A stretch of 64,000 nucleotides of DNA, taken from contig DJVB01000042.1 in the NCBI GenBank assembly GCA_002440745.1, positions 62,001 to 126,000 of the forward strand, read 5' to 3'. Both the position numbers and the translations under genes were made by a program. Below, one piece after another: positions 54,518 to 63,559 of this stretch (its first letter is position 1; the number at the start of each line of letters is the position of its first letter). The stretch comes from Bacteroidales bacterium UBA6267 (GTDB lineage Bacteria > Bacteroidota > Bacteroidia > Bacteroidales > UBA1556). The notes under the pieces were generated by a model. It saw nothing but the letters and a program-made list of their open reading frames with translations. It did no database searches and had not been told where the DNA came from.

Positions 54518-55594
54518 ATGAGAACAATAGTAATTACAGGATTTTTAACTATGTTTTTTGTTGCGAGTCTTTTTGCACAAACAGAAAAATATGACACCAA
54601 AAGATTTGCAGCTAAAGTTAATCCAAATGCACAGCTTACGGTAAGCAATAAATACGGCGATGTGGTTTTTGTTCAATGGGAGAAAGATTCTATTGTGGCA
54701 GAAATCGAATATCGCGTTCGAAGTAATAAACCCCAAACCGTCGAAGCACTTTTTAAAATGATTGACTTTAGCTATTATGGCAGCACTTCCAATATTATCA
54801 TCAGCACCGAACTTCGCATGGATTATAATAATTTAAGCAATTTATTAAGGTCGGTTACAGCCGGAAGTAACACAATATCAATCAACTACAAGATTTATCT
54901 TCCTGCTAACACCAAGATTAAAGCAACCAATAAATTTGGAAATATAATTCTGGGAAATACCACTGCCAATTTAGACATTACCTTAGATAACGGCAATCTG
55001 ACCATTGGAAAAATAAGTGGTTATTTTGTATTAGACATGACCTACGGAAATGCTAATATTCAATCGGTTAAAGAAGGAAATCTAAGCTTTGGTTTTGGTG
55101 ATTTAGACATCAGAACAGCTCAGAATCTGCACTTAAACTCCAAACTTTCGCGAGTCAATATCGAAGAAGTTAATAAGCTATCTATCAACTCATTAAGAGA
55201 CAAGTATTATCTTGGAAAGATATCAGTTATTAACGGAAAGTCCAATTTTAGCTTTATGAACCTGCAAAATTTGGTACAGGCAGTGCAGCTCAATTTGAAA
55301 TATGGCGGAATCGTTATTGCAAAAAGCGGTGCTGAATTAAAATCAATAAATCTCAACGCAGAATACTCAAATATCAATATTAATCTATCTGATGGTATCC
55401 CTTTCGATTTTGATATAATTCACAGCGCAGGAACCATGCTAACCATGCCGTCTCAAACTGTGTATTCATCTAAAAGTCAGCTTACACAACCCAAAAACAC
55501 TACGAGATCTGTAGGATATTCAGGGCGGCAAAACGCCAATCTGAAAGTTGTTGTGAGCAATAAAGAAGGACAAATTTTAATTTCTAACCTATAA
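54518..55594 (+). CDS. Secreted DUF4097-like beta-helix protein
   Basis: About 358 residues. Signal peptide MRTIVITGFLTMFFVASLFA, then repeated short beta segments of about 20 residues (NPNAQLTVSNKYGDVVFVQW, TKIKATNKFGNIILGNTTAN, TLDNGNLTIGKISGYFVLDM) that read like the putative-adhesin/DUF4097 right-handed beta-helix. The ATG at 54518 is chosen because the signal peptide begins there. It lies seven bases after the anti-sigma gene, in the sigma operon. The function is unknown; related proteins in Bacteroidota are secreted or periplasmic. Confidence 0.72.
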   Translation: MRTIVITGFLTMFFVASLFAQTEKYDTKRFAAKVNPNAQLTVSNKYGDVVFVQWEKDSIVAEIEYRVRSNKPQTVEALFKMIDFSYYGSTSNIIISTELRMDYNNLSNLLRSVTAGSNTISINYKIYLPANTKIKATNKFGNIILGNTTANLDITLDNGNLTIGKISGYFVLDMTYGNANIQSVKEGNLSFGFGDLDIRTAQNLHLNSKLSRVNIEEVNKLSINSLRDKYYLGKISVINGKSNFSFMNLQNLVQAVQLNLKYGGIVIAKSGAELKSINLNAEYSNININLSDGIPFDFDIIHSAGTMLTMPSQTVYSSKSQLTQPKNTTRSVGYSGRQNANLKVVVSNKEGQILISNL

Positions 55595-55618
55595 ATCAAC
55601 TAATTAAAACTTTTACTA

Positions 55619-56338
55619 ATGAAAAACTTAATAACAAAAACAACGCTTTTATCATTCATATTGCTTGCGATGTATTCCTGCGAGACAGGGCCATGTATTC
55701 ACGGCAATGACGATATTGTTACCAACACAAGGAATATCGGCTATTTTGATGGAGTAAAAACCATGGGCAATTTCAATGTAAGATGTATCAACGACTCTAC
55801 GTTTGATTTAGAACTCACCGGAGAGAGCAATATTCTCCCATACATCAGCACTGAAATTTATAATGATGAATTGCAGGTAAAAGATTTTCCGAACACTTGC
55901 CTAAAAGAAAACTACACGGTAACAGTGAAAGCCTTTTGCCCTGAGCTTAAATCAGTTACCATTGCCGGAAGCGGAAATGCCGAGTTCGACAATTATAGCG
56001 GCAACACCTTAGACTTAAACATCTCAGGATCCGGAAGCATGATTGGAACGCTTTATTACAATAAGGTATATTCCACTATCAGCGGCTCGGGAGATATGGA
56101 ATTATATGGCGAAGTCGATTATGGCGATTATGAAATCAATGGATCGGGCACAGTGCGCGCATTAAATCTTCAGCATAAAAATGTGGTAGTGAATATCTCA
56201 GGTTCTGGTGATGTTTTTATCCATTGCACGCATAGTCTCACCGTAAATATTTCGGGTTCAGGTAATGTTTATTTCGTTGGATATCCACAAATCTATTCCG
56301 ACATTTCTGGAAGTGGTAGCATTATAAATTATAATTAA
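55619..56338 (+). CDS. GIN-domain (DUF2807) lipoprotein
   Basis: 239 residues. The lipobox LLAMYSC at residues about 15-21 makes it a lipoprotein. The mature part has GYFDGVKTMGNFNVRCIND, then five repeats of the GSG-type motif (IAGSGNAEF, ISGSGSMIG, ISGSGDMEL, INGSGTVRAL, ISGSGDVFI and ISGSGNVYF), the pattern of the head GIN domain (DUF2807, an auto-transporter-like beta-helix). It is encoded 24 bases after the previous gene and belongs to the same operon; likely a cell-surface beta-helix with unknown role. Confidence 0.85.
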   Translation: MKNLITKTTLLSFILLAMYSCETGPCIHGNDDIVTNTRNIGYFDGVKTMGNFNVRCINDSTFDLELTGESNILPYISTEIYNDELQVKDFPNTCLKENYTVTVKAFCPELKSVTIAGSGNAEFDNYSGNTLDLNISGSGSMIGTLYYNKVYSTISGSGDMELYGEVDYGDYEINGSGTVRALNLQHKNVVVNISGSGDVFIHCTHSLTVNISGSGNVYFVGYPQIYSDISGSGSIINYN

Positions 56339-56351
56339 AATGGAGGCTTCG

Positions 56352-56879
56352 ATGAAGAATATATCATTTAAAATACTATTAATCTGTATATTATCCACAG
56401 CGAGTCTTTTTTTAAAAGGACAAAACTCAGACCTATCAATCGGGTTAAGATTTGGTTCATATAATGGATTCTCGGCGCGAATGGATTTCGAAGAACCGGT
56501 ATCCATGGAGTTCATTCTGGGCGGTCGCGAAAATGGATTAACGGCCACAATTCTACTACAACTGAATCGACCAATAGATTTGTTTTGGTCAAGAGGTTTC
56601 AGTTGGTACTATGGCATCGGAACACATTTCGGATACTTAAAAACTGATGATGAACGCTTTTTTTACGAACGTGAAAAACTAAATCAGCAAAACCTTTATC
56701 AGTCCGTAGCTTTGGCCGGCATCGACGGTTGTGTCGGTTTATTATATCGCTTTCCGGAAATTCCGGTTGAAATTTCACTCGGGTTTAAGCCTCATTTAGA
56801 AATTGTAAACGTTAAACGTTTCAGAATGAAGGTTTTTGACTCGGCAATGACTATCAGATATCGCATTAATAACAACTAA
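56352..56879 (+). CDS. Predicted barrel-like protein 1 of the sigma operon
   Basis: About 175 residues with a signal peptide (KNISFKILLICILSTASLFL, then KGQ) and sequence of alternating hydrophobic residues ending in RYRINN. The start is the ATG at 56352 because a GGAGG ribosome-binding site lies six bases upstream; an earlier in-frame ATG at 56340 is possible. Repeating GLRFGSYNGFSARM and GIGTHFGYL suggest a small outer-membrane beta-barrel. No family named. Confidence 0.6.
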   Translation: MKNISFKILLICILSTASLFLKGQNSDLSIGLRFGSYNGFSARMDFEEPVSMEFILGGRENGLTATILLQLNRPIDLFWSRGFSWYYGIGTHFGYLKTDDERFFYEREKLNQQNLYQSVALAGIDGCVGLLYRFPEIPVEISLGFKPHLEIVNVKRFRMKVFDSAMTIRYRINNN

Positions 56880-56889
56880 AACATAATTT

Positions 56890-57531
56890 ATGAAAACCAT
56901 TATTTTTTCAATTATTCTTATTTTTTTAGCACAGGTTTCTTTTGCACAAGAAACAGAATCAGCAGGTCGGACTGAGAATCCCAATGAAATCAAGACCCTA
57001 TTTGGCAAGAACAGACGAACAGGCGGATATGGCGGATTCAGCTTTGGCTACACCGATATACAGGGAAATCAAGGACTTACCGTTGGCGGTAAGGGAGGCA
57101 TCATCATCGGACAGCACCTCACAATTGGTTTAGCAGGCAAAGGTTTTTCAAACGATTACACCTGGGAAATTGACGCAAACAGCTCAAGCATAGTATGTAA
57201 TGGAGGTTATGGAGGATTGCTTATTGAACCCATTTTCTTCCCCAGATTTCCGGTGCATCTTGCCATTCCGATGGTTTTTGGAGCCGGTGGCATGGGCAGC
57301 TATTCCAAATATTACGACACGGTGAATGAATATTGGCGCACAACCCCTTACGAAGGCTCGGCTTTTTTGGTTGCCGAAATTGGTGCTGAAGTGGAGTTCA
57401 ATCTCACCCGTTTTTTCCGAATGGCTGTTGGAGCAGGTTATCGAATGACAACAAAACATTCAACGGTCAACTCAGTCAACGGCATTGATGGATTAACTGT
57501 AGATGTAGTTTTTAAATTCGGCAAGTTCTAA
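56890..57531 (+). CDS. Predicted barrel-like protein 2 of the sigma operon
   Basis: 213 residues. Signal peptide KTIIFSIILIFLAQVSFAQ, then glycine-rich alternating sequence (GGFSFGYTDIQGNQGLTVGG, IIIGQHLTIGLAGKGF, RMAVGAGYRMTT) ending in FKFGKF, with a terminal Phe as in outer-membrane barrels. It is 10 bases after the previous gene and closes the operon. No catalytic motif; function unknown. Confidence 0.65.
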   Translation: MKTIIFSIILIFLAQVSFAQETESAGRTENPNEIKTLFGKNRRTGGYGGFSFGYTDIQGNQGLTVGGKGGIIIGQHLTIGLAGKGFSNDYTWEIDANSSSIVCNGGYGGLLIEPIFFPRFPVHLAIPMVFGAGGMGSYSKYYDTVNEYWRTTPYEGSAFLVAEIGAEVEFNLTRFFRMAVGAGYRMTTKHSTVNSVNGIDGLTVDVVFKFGKF

Positions 57532-57776
57532 GAACCTCAATACAAGGTAGTTTCATAATAGCCCACAAAGCTTTTTAAATTCGATTCATGGCGTTCAGCT
57601 ATGGAGATCAATTTTGAAAAGTTATTTGTGGGTTTTTCATTTAAAGCAGCTAATTTATCCCTTATTAAATCATCAATCTATCCCCCGAATGAAAATCGAA
57701 GTTTTATTTATCCATTCATCCCCAATATTGCTAAAATGGCTTTAAAACTTCAATCACTAACAATCATTACATTTTC

Positions 57777-57802
57777 TTGATTTAAGATTTACATTATCTT
57801 TG
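57777..57802 (+). promoter_or_regulatory. Candidate promoter of the CpsB-like gene
   Basis: TTG (57777-57779) and TATCTTTG (57795-57802) match the Bacteroidota pattern with a slightly short 15-base spacing. The gap 57532-57827 has no gene. Confidence 0.45.
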
Positions 57803-57827
57803 CGCCGTTATAAATTTTTTAAGCCTT

Positions 57828-58577
57828 ATGGGTTTTTTTGGAAAGATTTTCGGGAAGGATGAAAGAATTGATCCGATTGATTTGGGGGAAATTTTGGTGG
57901 ATATGCATTCCCATCTTATTCCCGGAATTGATGACGGCAGCAAGAGCATGGAAGAATCTATTGAGCTAATAAAAGCTCTATATAATCTTGGTTACAAGAA
58001 ACTTATCACTACTCCTCATATCCAAACTGACCGTTATAAAAACAACCGCGACATCATTTTGTCAGGTTTAGATTCGTTGAGAAATGAAGTGGAAAAGGAA
58101 AAAATCCCCATTGAACTTGATGCAGCCGCAGAATATTTAATTGACGATGGTTTTACGGATAAAATGAGCAAGGGCGGTCTTTTGACCTTTGGAAAAAATT
58201 ACCTTCTTGTTGAACTTTCCTATTTTTCGGAACCATTCAATCTTAAAAACACCTTTTTCGAACTGCAAACCGATGGCTACAACGTGGTACTTGCTCACCC
58301 TGAGCGTTATACGTATTGGCATAATCGAATTGAAATCTATGAGGAATTAGTCACAAGAGGGATATTTCTACAATTAAACATCAACAGTTTGACCGGTTGG
58401 TACTCCAAAGAATCCAAAGAAATTGCTGAAAAGCTCATCGACCGCAAACTCATCCGATTCTTAGGGACCGACACCCACAATCAACAATATTTGCAGGAGC
58501 TTCAAAAGTCAACCTCGATGCCGACATTACTCAAAGCTCTAAAAACCAATAATATAATTAATAAAAAACTTTTATAG
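57828..58577 (+). CDS. CpsB/YwqE-type tyrosine-protein phosphatase (PHP domain)
   Basis: 249 residues. PHP-domain metal ligands are visible: MHSHLIPGIDDGSKSM, TTPHIQTD, LAHPERYTYW and LGTDTHNQQY. The layout of MHSH, TPH, HPE and DTH matches the CpsB/YwqE/CapC phosphatases that act on tyrosine kinases controlling capsule and exopolysaccharide synthesis. There is no signal peptide, so it is cytoplasmic. No capsule genes flank it in the window. It converges with priA 24 bases away; no terminator is obvious. Confidence 0.88.
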   Translation: MGFFGKIFGKDERIDPIDLGEILVDMHSHLIPGIDDGSKSMEESIELIKALYNLGYKKLITTPHIQTDRYKNNRDIILSGLDSLRNEVEKEKIPIELDAAAEYLIDDGFTDKMSKGGLLTFGKNYLLVELSYFSEPFNLKNTFFELQTDGYNVVLAHPERYTYWHNRIEIYEELVTRGIFLQLNINSLTGWYSKESKEIAEKLIDRKLIRFLGTDTHNQQYLQELQKSTSMPTLLKALKTNNIINKKLL

Positions 58578-58601
58578 TTTTTACGATTTTTTCGTTAAGA
58601 T

Positions 58602-61085
58602 TTAATATGGATCCACGTCCACATGAAATTGAACCTGTCGATAATCTGTGTTTTTGTGAATATCTTCGATGCAGGTTCGGATGAAATCTTTCACAAATTT
58701 CCGAGATGCATCTTGTTCAAATTTAATAATTATATCTTTGATAAACAGATTCTTAATACGGCCAACTAAAGGATATTCAGGACCAATCACGCGATCGCCT
58801 AATTTTTCGCGAAGCTTGTTGGCAAAAAGTTGCGAAACCTCATTAAGCAGAGGCGACATTTTGTGCTTCACACTTATCCGAATCAATCGGTAGAGTGGCG
58901 GATAGCGAAAAGTTTCTCTATCTTTTATAATTCGATAATATAACGCCTCATAGTCGTGATGAATAACATCTTGAATTACAGCATTTTCAGGCATAGCTGT
59001 TTGAATTATCACCTTTCCTTGTTGGTTTTTACGTCCGGCGCGACCACTAACTTGAGTCAGCATTTGATAGGATTTTTCGGCAGAGCGGAAATCAGGAAAG
59101 CTAATCAAACTATCGGCATTGAGCACTCCAACCAAACCCACATTATCGAAGTCGAGACCTTTAGAAACCATCTGCGTACCAACCAAAATATCCACACGTT
59201 TTTCTTCAAAATCCCTGATTATCTGCATATAAGACTCTTTACCGCGAGTAGTATCCAAATCCATTCGGGCAATATTGGCCTCTGGGAAAAAAATGGGCAA
59301 TTCCGTTTCCACCTTCTCCGTTCCGTAACCACTTAAGCGAAGTTTTTTGCCCCCACATGCAGGACAACGCTCAGGCACAGAAATAGAATATCCGCAATAA
59401 TGGCACTTAAGCATCTGAACATGTTTGTGATAAGTGAGCGTCACATCGCAATTCTTACACTCCGGCGACCATTGACAACTGTCGCAAACCACCCGCAATG
59501 AAAAACCACGCCTATTGCGAAACAAAATCACCTGCTCCCGTTTTTTCAGAGCTTCTCCAACAGCATCTAAAAGTTCCGTTGAAAAATGAGACTTCATGGC
59601 CTTATTCTTATTCGCCTCAACTGTATTTACTAATTTAATATCAGGCAATTGCACATCGTGATAACGCTCCTTAAGTTCCGTAAAACCGTATTTTCCGGTT
59701 TGGGCTTTATAATAAGTTTCGATGGATGGAGTTGCAGAGCCAAGAAGACAATTTGCCTTGTGAATCATTGCCAAATAAATGGCTGCATCACGGCCATGAT
59801 AGCGCGGAGCAGGATCGAATTGCTTAAAACTGGAATCGTGTTCTTCGTCCACAATCACAAGTCCTAATCGCTTATAAGGCAAAAAGATAGCCGACCTTGC
59901 ACCAACAATAATATCAAAAGAATCAGTTTCGGAAAGTTGTTTATTCCAAACCTCAACCCTTTCATTTTGAGAGTATTTGGAATGATAAACCCCTACCCGA
60001 CCACCAAAAAAACGCTGTAACCGATTAATTATCTGACCGGTAAGAGCAATCTCAGGCAGCAGATACAGCACTTGTTTTCCTTGACTAATCATTTCGCTGA
60101 TGTGACGCATATAAATCTCCGTCTTGCCTGACCCTGTCACTCCGTGAAAAAGTTGCACAGGAACATCCTTGAATTTTTCCCGAATGCTTTGTAGGACTTC
60201 ATTTTGCTTTTCGGACAGAATGATAGTCTCAGCTTTTTGGGTTTTAGGTGACTGCGACAAACGAGAAACAATAATGGATTCTGCATTAAAAACCTTTTTA
60301 TCCACAAGAGCTTTGAAGGCAGCCTCAGATCCATTTGACCTGTGCATCAAAGCCTTTTTAGAAACCGGTAATAATTCCTTACCAAAAAAATCGGACAGTT
60401 GAATATAGCCCAACAACAGGTTCAGTTGAGCAGGAGCGCGTTTTTCAAGGGCATCCATCAGACCATTTATCTCCTCTTTATCGATATAGATTTCGTTTAG
60501 ATAAATATAGGTTTCCTTGCGAGGAACAAACTTTTCGCGCATTTCTTCCTCCTCCAAAATCACCCCTTTGGCAAGCATAGACTTCAGCAAACCAACTACT
60601 TGCTTCAGCTCAACAATGGCAGAAACCTCCGTAAGTGTTAGCACCGTATTTTTCTCTAATGCCTCGAAAATCAAAAATTCCTTATCAGAAAGGGAATTCA
60701 AATCGCCTTTGAAGTCAGGATTCAGCAAAATACGAGTCTCCGAAGCTAATTTCATGGCAGTAGGCAAGGCAGCATTCATCACCTCACCCTCGGTTGCCAT
60801 GTAATACTCAGCAATCCATTCCCAAAATCTCATTTGCTTTTCGTCAACAACAGGCTGATTATCAATTATATCAAGAATATATTTTACCGAGGGAAAATCT
60901 GGAGCTTTTTGGTGAATTTTTTTAACGATTGCGGAATAAATTCGTTTTTTCCCAAACTGAACAACCACACGCTGACCGACAGCAATTTGACTATTCATAG
61001 CATAAGGAACCCGATAGGTGTAAGTTTCGGGCAAGGCCAAAGGCAAAAGCACATCGACAAAATAAGTTATCCGCTGCTCGTCCAT
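58602..61085 (-). CDS. priA: Primosomal replication-restart helicase PriA
   Basis: 827 residues. The N-terminal DNA-binding domain (VDVLLPLALPETYTYRVPYA) is followed by the helicase lobes: Walker A GVTGSGKTEIYM, VGARSAIFLPYKRLGLVIVD with the DEEHDSSF box, and GSATPSIETY. Zinc sites follow: CDSCQWSPECKNCDVTLTYH and CHYCGYSISVPERCPACGG. The C-terminal helicase half ends with VSGRAGRKNQQGKVIIQT. It restarts stalled replication forks and unwinds DNA to load DnaB. It begins at the stop of murF-alr (TAATG overlap) and is co-transcribed with it. Confidence 0.96.
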   Translation of the reverse strand: MDEQRITYFVDVLLPLALPETYTYRVPYAMNSQIAVGQRVVVQFGKKRIYSAIVKKIHQKAPDFPSVKYILDIIDNQPVVDEKQMRFWEWIAEYYMATEGEVMNAALPTAMKLASETRILLNPDFKGDLNSLSDKEFLIFEALEKNTVLTLTEVSAIVELKQVVGLLKSMLAKGVILEEEEMREKFVPRKETYIYLNEIYIDKEEINGLMDALEKRAPAQLNLLLGYIQLSDFFGKELLPVSKKALMHRSNGSEAAFKALVDKKVFNAESIIVSRLSQSPKTQKAETIILSEKQNEVLQSIREKFKDVPVQLFHGVTGSGKTEIYMRHISEMISQGKQVLYLLPEIALTGQIINRLQRFFGGRVGVYHSKYSQNERVEVWNKQLSETDSFDIIVGARSAIFLPYKRLGLVIVDEEHDSSFKQFDPAPRYHGRDAAIYLAMIHKANCLLGSATPSIETYYKAQTGKYGFTELKERYHDVQLPDIKLVNTVEANKNKAMKSHFSTELLDAVGEALKKREQVILFRNRRGFSLRVVCDSCQWSPECKNCDVTLTYHKHVQMLKCHYCGYSISVPERCPACGGKKLRLSGYGTEKVETELPIFFPEANIARMDLDTTRGKESYMQIIRDFEEKRVDILVGTQMVSKGLDFDNVGLVGVLNADSLISFPDFRSAEKSYQMLTQVSGRAGRKNQQGKVIIQTAMPENAVIQDVIHHDYEALYYRIIKDRETFRYPPLYRLIRISVKHKMSPLLNEVSQLFANKLREKLGDRVIGPEYPLVGRIKNLFIKDIIIKFEQDASRKFVKDFIRTCIEDIHKNTDYRQVQFHVDVDPY

Positions 61086-63556
61086 TATTCCTGATAATAA
61101 ACCCTTTTCACACGTGAACTAATGGAAGTCATCACCTCATAAGGTATAGTTTTTAAAAGTGCAGCCATATCTTTTACAGTGAAATTATCGTCAAAAATCA
61201 CCACTTCGTCTCCTTCAGAAACATCCAATCCGGTGACATCCACCATAACCATATCCATACAAACATCTCCAATCACCTTAGCCTCAGCACCTTTTATAAA
61301 AACTTTCCCTACACCATTGCCCAATTTGCGATCGAAGCCATCGGCATAACCGATTGGGATTGTAGCCGAAACCATATCGCAATTAGCTATAAAACTCCGG
61401 TTATAACCCACTGATTCACCTTTTGGCACTTTTTTAATTTGGCTTATAATACTTTTGAGCTTTAACGCATTACGCAAGCAGCCCGATTCGGAAGTGCAGG
61501 TGCCAAAACCATATAAGCCTATTCCAAGACGCACCATATTAAACTGATATTCAGGAAATCGGCAGATGCCCGATGAGTTCAACAAATGACGATAAAAGGA
61601 ATTTTGTAACTTATTTTGAAGAAAATCAGCACATTGTGTAAAATAGTCAGCTTGCATTTTCGTAAAATCATCGAACTCTTCTCGGTCACTTGCCACAAGA
61701 TGAGAAAATACGGAACGAACTTCAATTTGACTCTCTTTTTTGAGAATCTCACTCAATTCATCCATCTCCTCTAAACCGAATCCCAAGCGGTGCATTCCAC
61801 TATCAATTTTAATATGAATTCCCACCTTTTTTATTTCTGGAATTAAACTATTCTGAACAGCCTGAATATATTTTTTTAAAACAGACATGGAATAAATTTC
61901 CGGCTCCAAATCGTGAAGAATCATCATATCGAAGGCATTTTCATCAGGATTCATAACCATGATTGGCATGGCAATCCCTGATTTACGAAGCTCAACTCCT
62001 TCATCAGTATAAGCCACAGCGAGGTAATTAACATTGTGATACTTAAGCACATTTGCAATTTCAAAACTACCCGACCCATAAGAAAAAGCCTTTACCATAG
62101 CCATAATTTTAGTATCGGCTGATAGTTGAGATTTGAAAAAATTCAGATTAGAAACCAAAGCCGTAAGGTTGATTTCCATAACCGTTTGATGCGCTTTTTG
62201 TTGAAGAAGATTGCTAATGCGTTCAAATTCAAAAACCCGAGCCCCTTTGAGCAAAATGGTTTGATTCGAAAAGCCCGAAATTGGAAATGAAGACAAAAAT
62301 TCTTCTGTAGTATCATAGAAATATTTTTCGCCTTCAAACAAAGCTTGCTGACGGCGAATGGCTTTACCAATTCCGATAAAAATCGCGATGTCATTCTTCT
62401 TAATCCATTCAGCGACACGTTTATACAGAGTGTATTCGTTCATTCCACTTTGCATAATATCCGACATAATCACGGTCCGGCTATTCGCATTTTTTTGCTG
62501 AGCTAAGAAATCAATTGCAATTAGAATGGAGTTCAAATCCGAATTATACACATCATTGATGATTGTGCAATTATTGATTCCGGCCTTCAGTTCAAGTCGC
62601 ATAGCCACAGGACTTAAACGCTGGATTCGAGATTTCAAATCCTCGATTGAAATGCCTAATTCCAAAGAAGTCAGAATCACATGAAAAATATTTTCTAAAC
62701 TTGCTGAATCCGAAAAAGGAAGCTCAATTTCGAAGATTTGACCACGATACGTGCATTTATATCGCTGATTATCCGATATTTCGATGAATAAATCAGCGGT
62801 CCTATTTCGTAAGCTCCAAGAGGTCAATTTCTTATAACGAAAGGCTTCAATGGACAAAATTCGTTCACTGATTTCACCATGATCGCGACAAAAAATTATT
62901 TGCTTAGATTTCTTAAAAAGCTGAATCTTCTCATTGATTTTCTGACGTTTATCAATAAAGTTTTCATCGTGAGCATGGCCGATATTTGTAAAAATTCCAA
63001 TATCAGGCAGAATAATTTGCTGCAAATAATCCATTTCGTCAGGCATTGAAATACCTGCCTCAAAAATGGCTAAATCGGCCTCAGGATTGAGTTGCAAAAC
63101 AGATAGAGGCACCCCGATTTGACTATTATAACTTTTCGGACTGCGCACAATATGGTAAGAGTCGCTTAGCACTTGAAACAACCACTCTTTGACTATAGTT
63201 TTACCGTTGCTGCCGGTTATGCCAATCACCGGAATTTCGAACTGTTTCCTATGAAATATGCTGATTTTCTGCAAAGATTTCAGGGTATCCTTCACCAAAA
63301 GATAAACGCCGGTTTCGATGTTTTCAGGTAATGTACTCACCAAAAAGCATCGAACTCCTTTGTCGATAAGGCCTTGAATAAACAGGTGTCCGTCATTTGC
63401 AGAAGTTTTTAGAGCAACAAAAACGGAACGACTACCGGAGATAAACTTCCGGCTATCAATCAAAACATCTTCTACAAAATCAATGGCGTCAGGTTGACCA
63501 AAAACTTCGGCACCTGTAATTTGAGCCAATTGAGAAACGGAATATTTAAAGTGCAT
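61085..63556 (-). CDS. murF-alr: Bifunctional MurF ligase / alanine racemase
   Basis: 823 residues in two parts. Residues about 1-450 are a Mur ligase: the P-loop GITGSNGKTIVKEW, EAGISMPDEMDYLQQIILPD and TNIGHAHDENF; it joins D-Ala-D-Ala to the UDP-MurNAc-tripeptide. Residues about 460-823 are an alanine racemase: PLP lysine K489 in MVKAFSYGSG, HIKIDSGMHRLGFG, RLGIGLYGFG, and the catalytic Tyr region near the end; it makes the D-Ala that the ligase consumes. This fusion is characteristic of Bacteroidota and channels D-alanine into the wall precursor. It ends at the priA start. Confidence 0.95.
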   Translation of the reverse strand: MHFKYSVSQLAQITGAEVFGQPDAIDFVEDVLIDSRKFISGSRSVFVALKTSANDGHLFIQGLIDKGVRCFLVSTLPENIETGVYLLVKDTLKSLQKISIFHRKQFEIPVIGITGSNGKTIVKEWLFQVLSDSYHIVRSPKSYNSQIGVPLSVLQLNPEADLAIFEAGISMPDEMDYLQQIILPDIGIFTNIGHAHDENFIDKRQKINEKIQLFKKSKQIIFCRDHGEISERILSIEAFRYKKLTSWSLRNRTADLFIEISDNQRYKCTYRGQIFEIELPFSDSASLENIFHVILTSLELGISIEDLKSRIQRLSPVAMRLELKAGINNCTIINDVYNSDLNSILIAIDFLAQQKNANSRTVIMSDIMQSGMNEYTLYKRVAEWIKKNDIAIFIGIGKAIRRQQALFEGEKYFYDTTEEFLSSFPISGFSNQTILLKGARVFEFERISNLLQQKAHQTVMEINLTALVSNLNFFKSQLSADTKIMAMVKAFSYGSGSFEIANVLKYHNVNYLAVAYTDEGVELRKSGIAMPIMVMNPDENAFDMMILHDLEPEIYSMSVLKKYIQAVQNSLIPEIKKVGIHIKIDSGMHRLGFGLEEMDELSEILKKESQIEVRSVFSHLVASDREEFDDFTKMQADYFTQCADFLQNKLQNSFYRHLLNSSGICRFPEYQFNMVRLGIGLYGFGTCTSESGCLRNALKLKSIISQIKKVPKGESVGYNRSFIANCDMVSATIPIGYADGFDRKLGNGVGKVFIKGAEAKVIGDVCMDMVMVDVTGLDVSEGDEVVIFDDNFTVKDMAALLKTIPYEVMTSISSRVKRVYYQE

Positions 63557-63559
63557 AAA

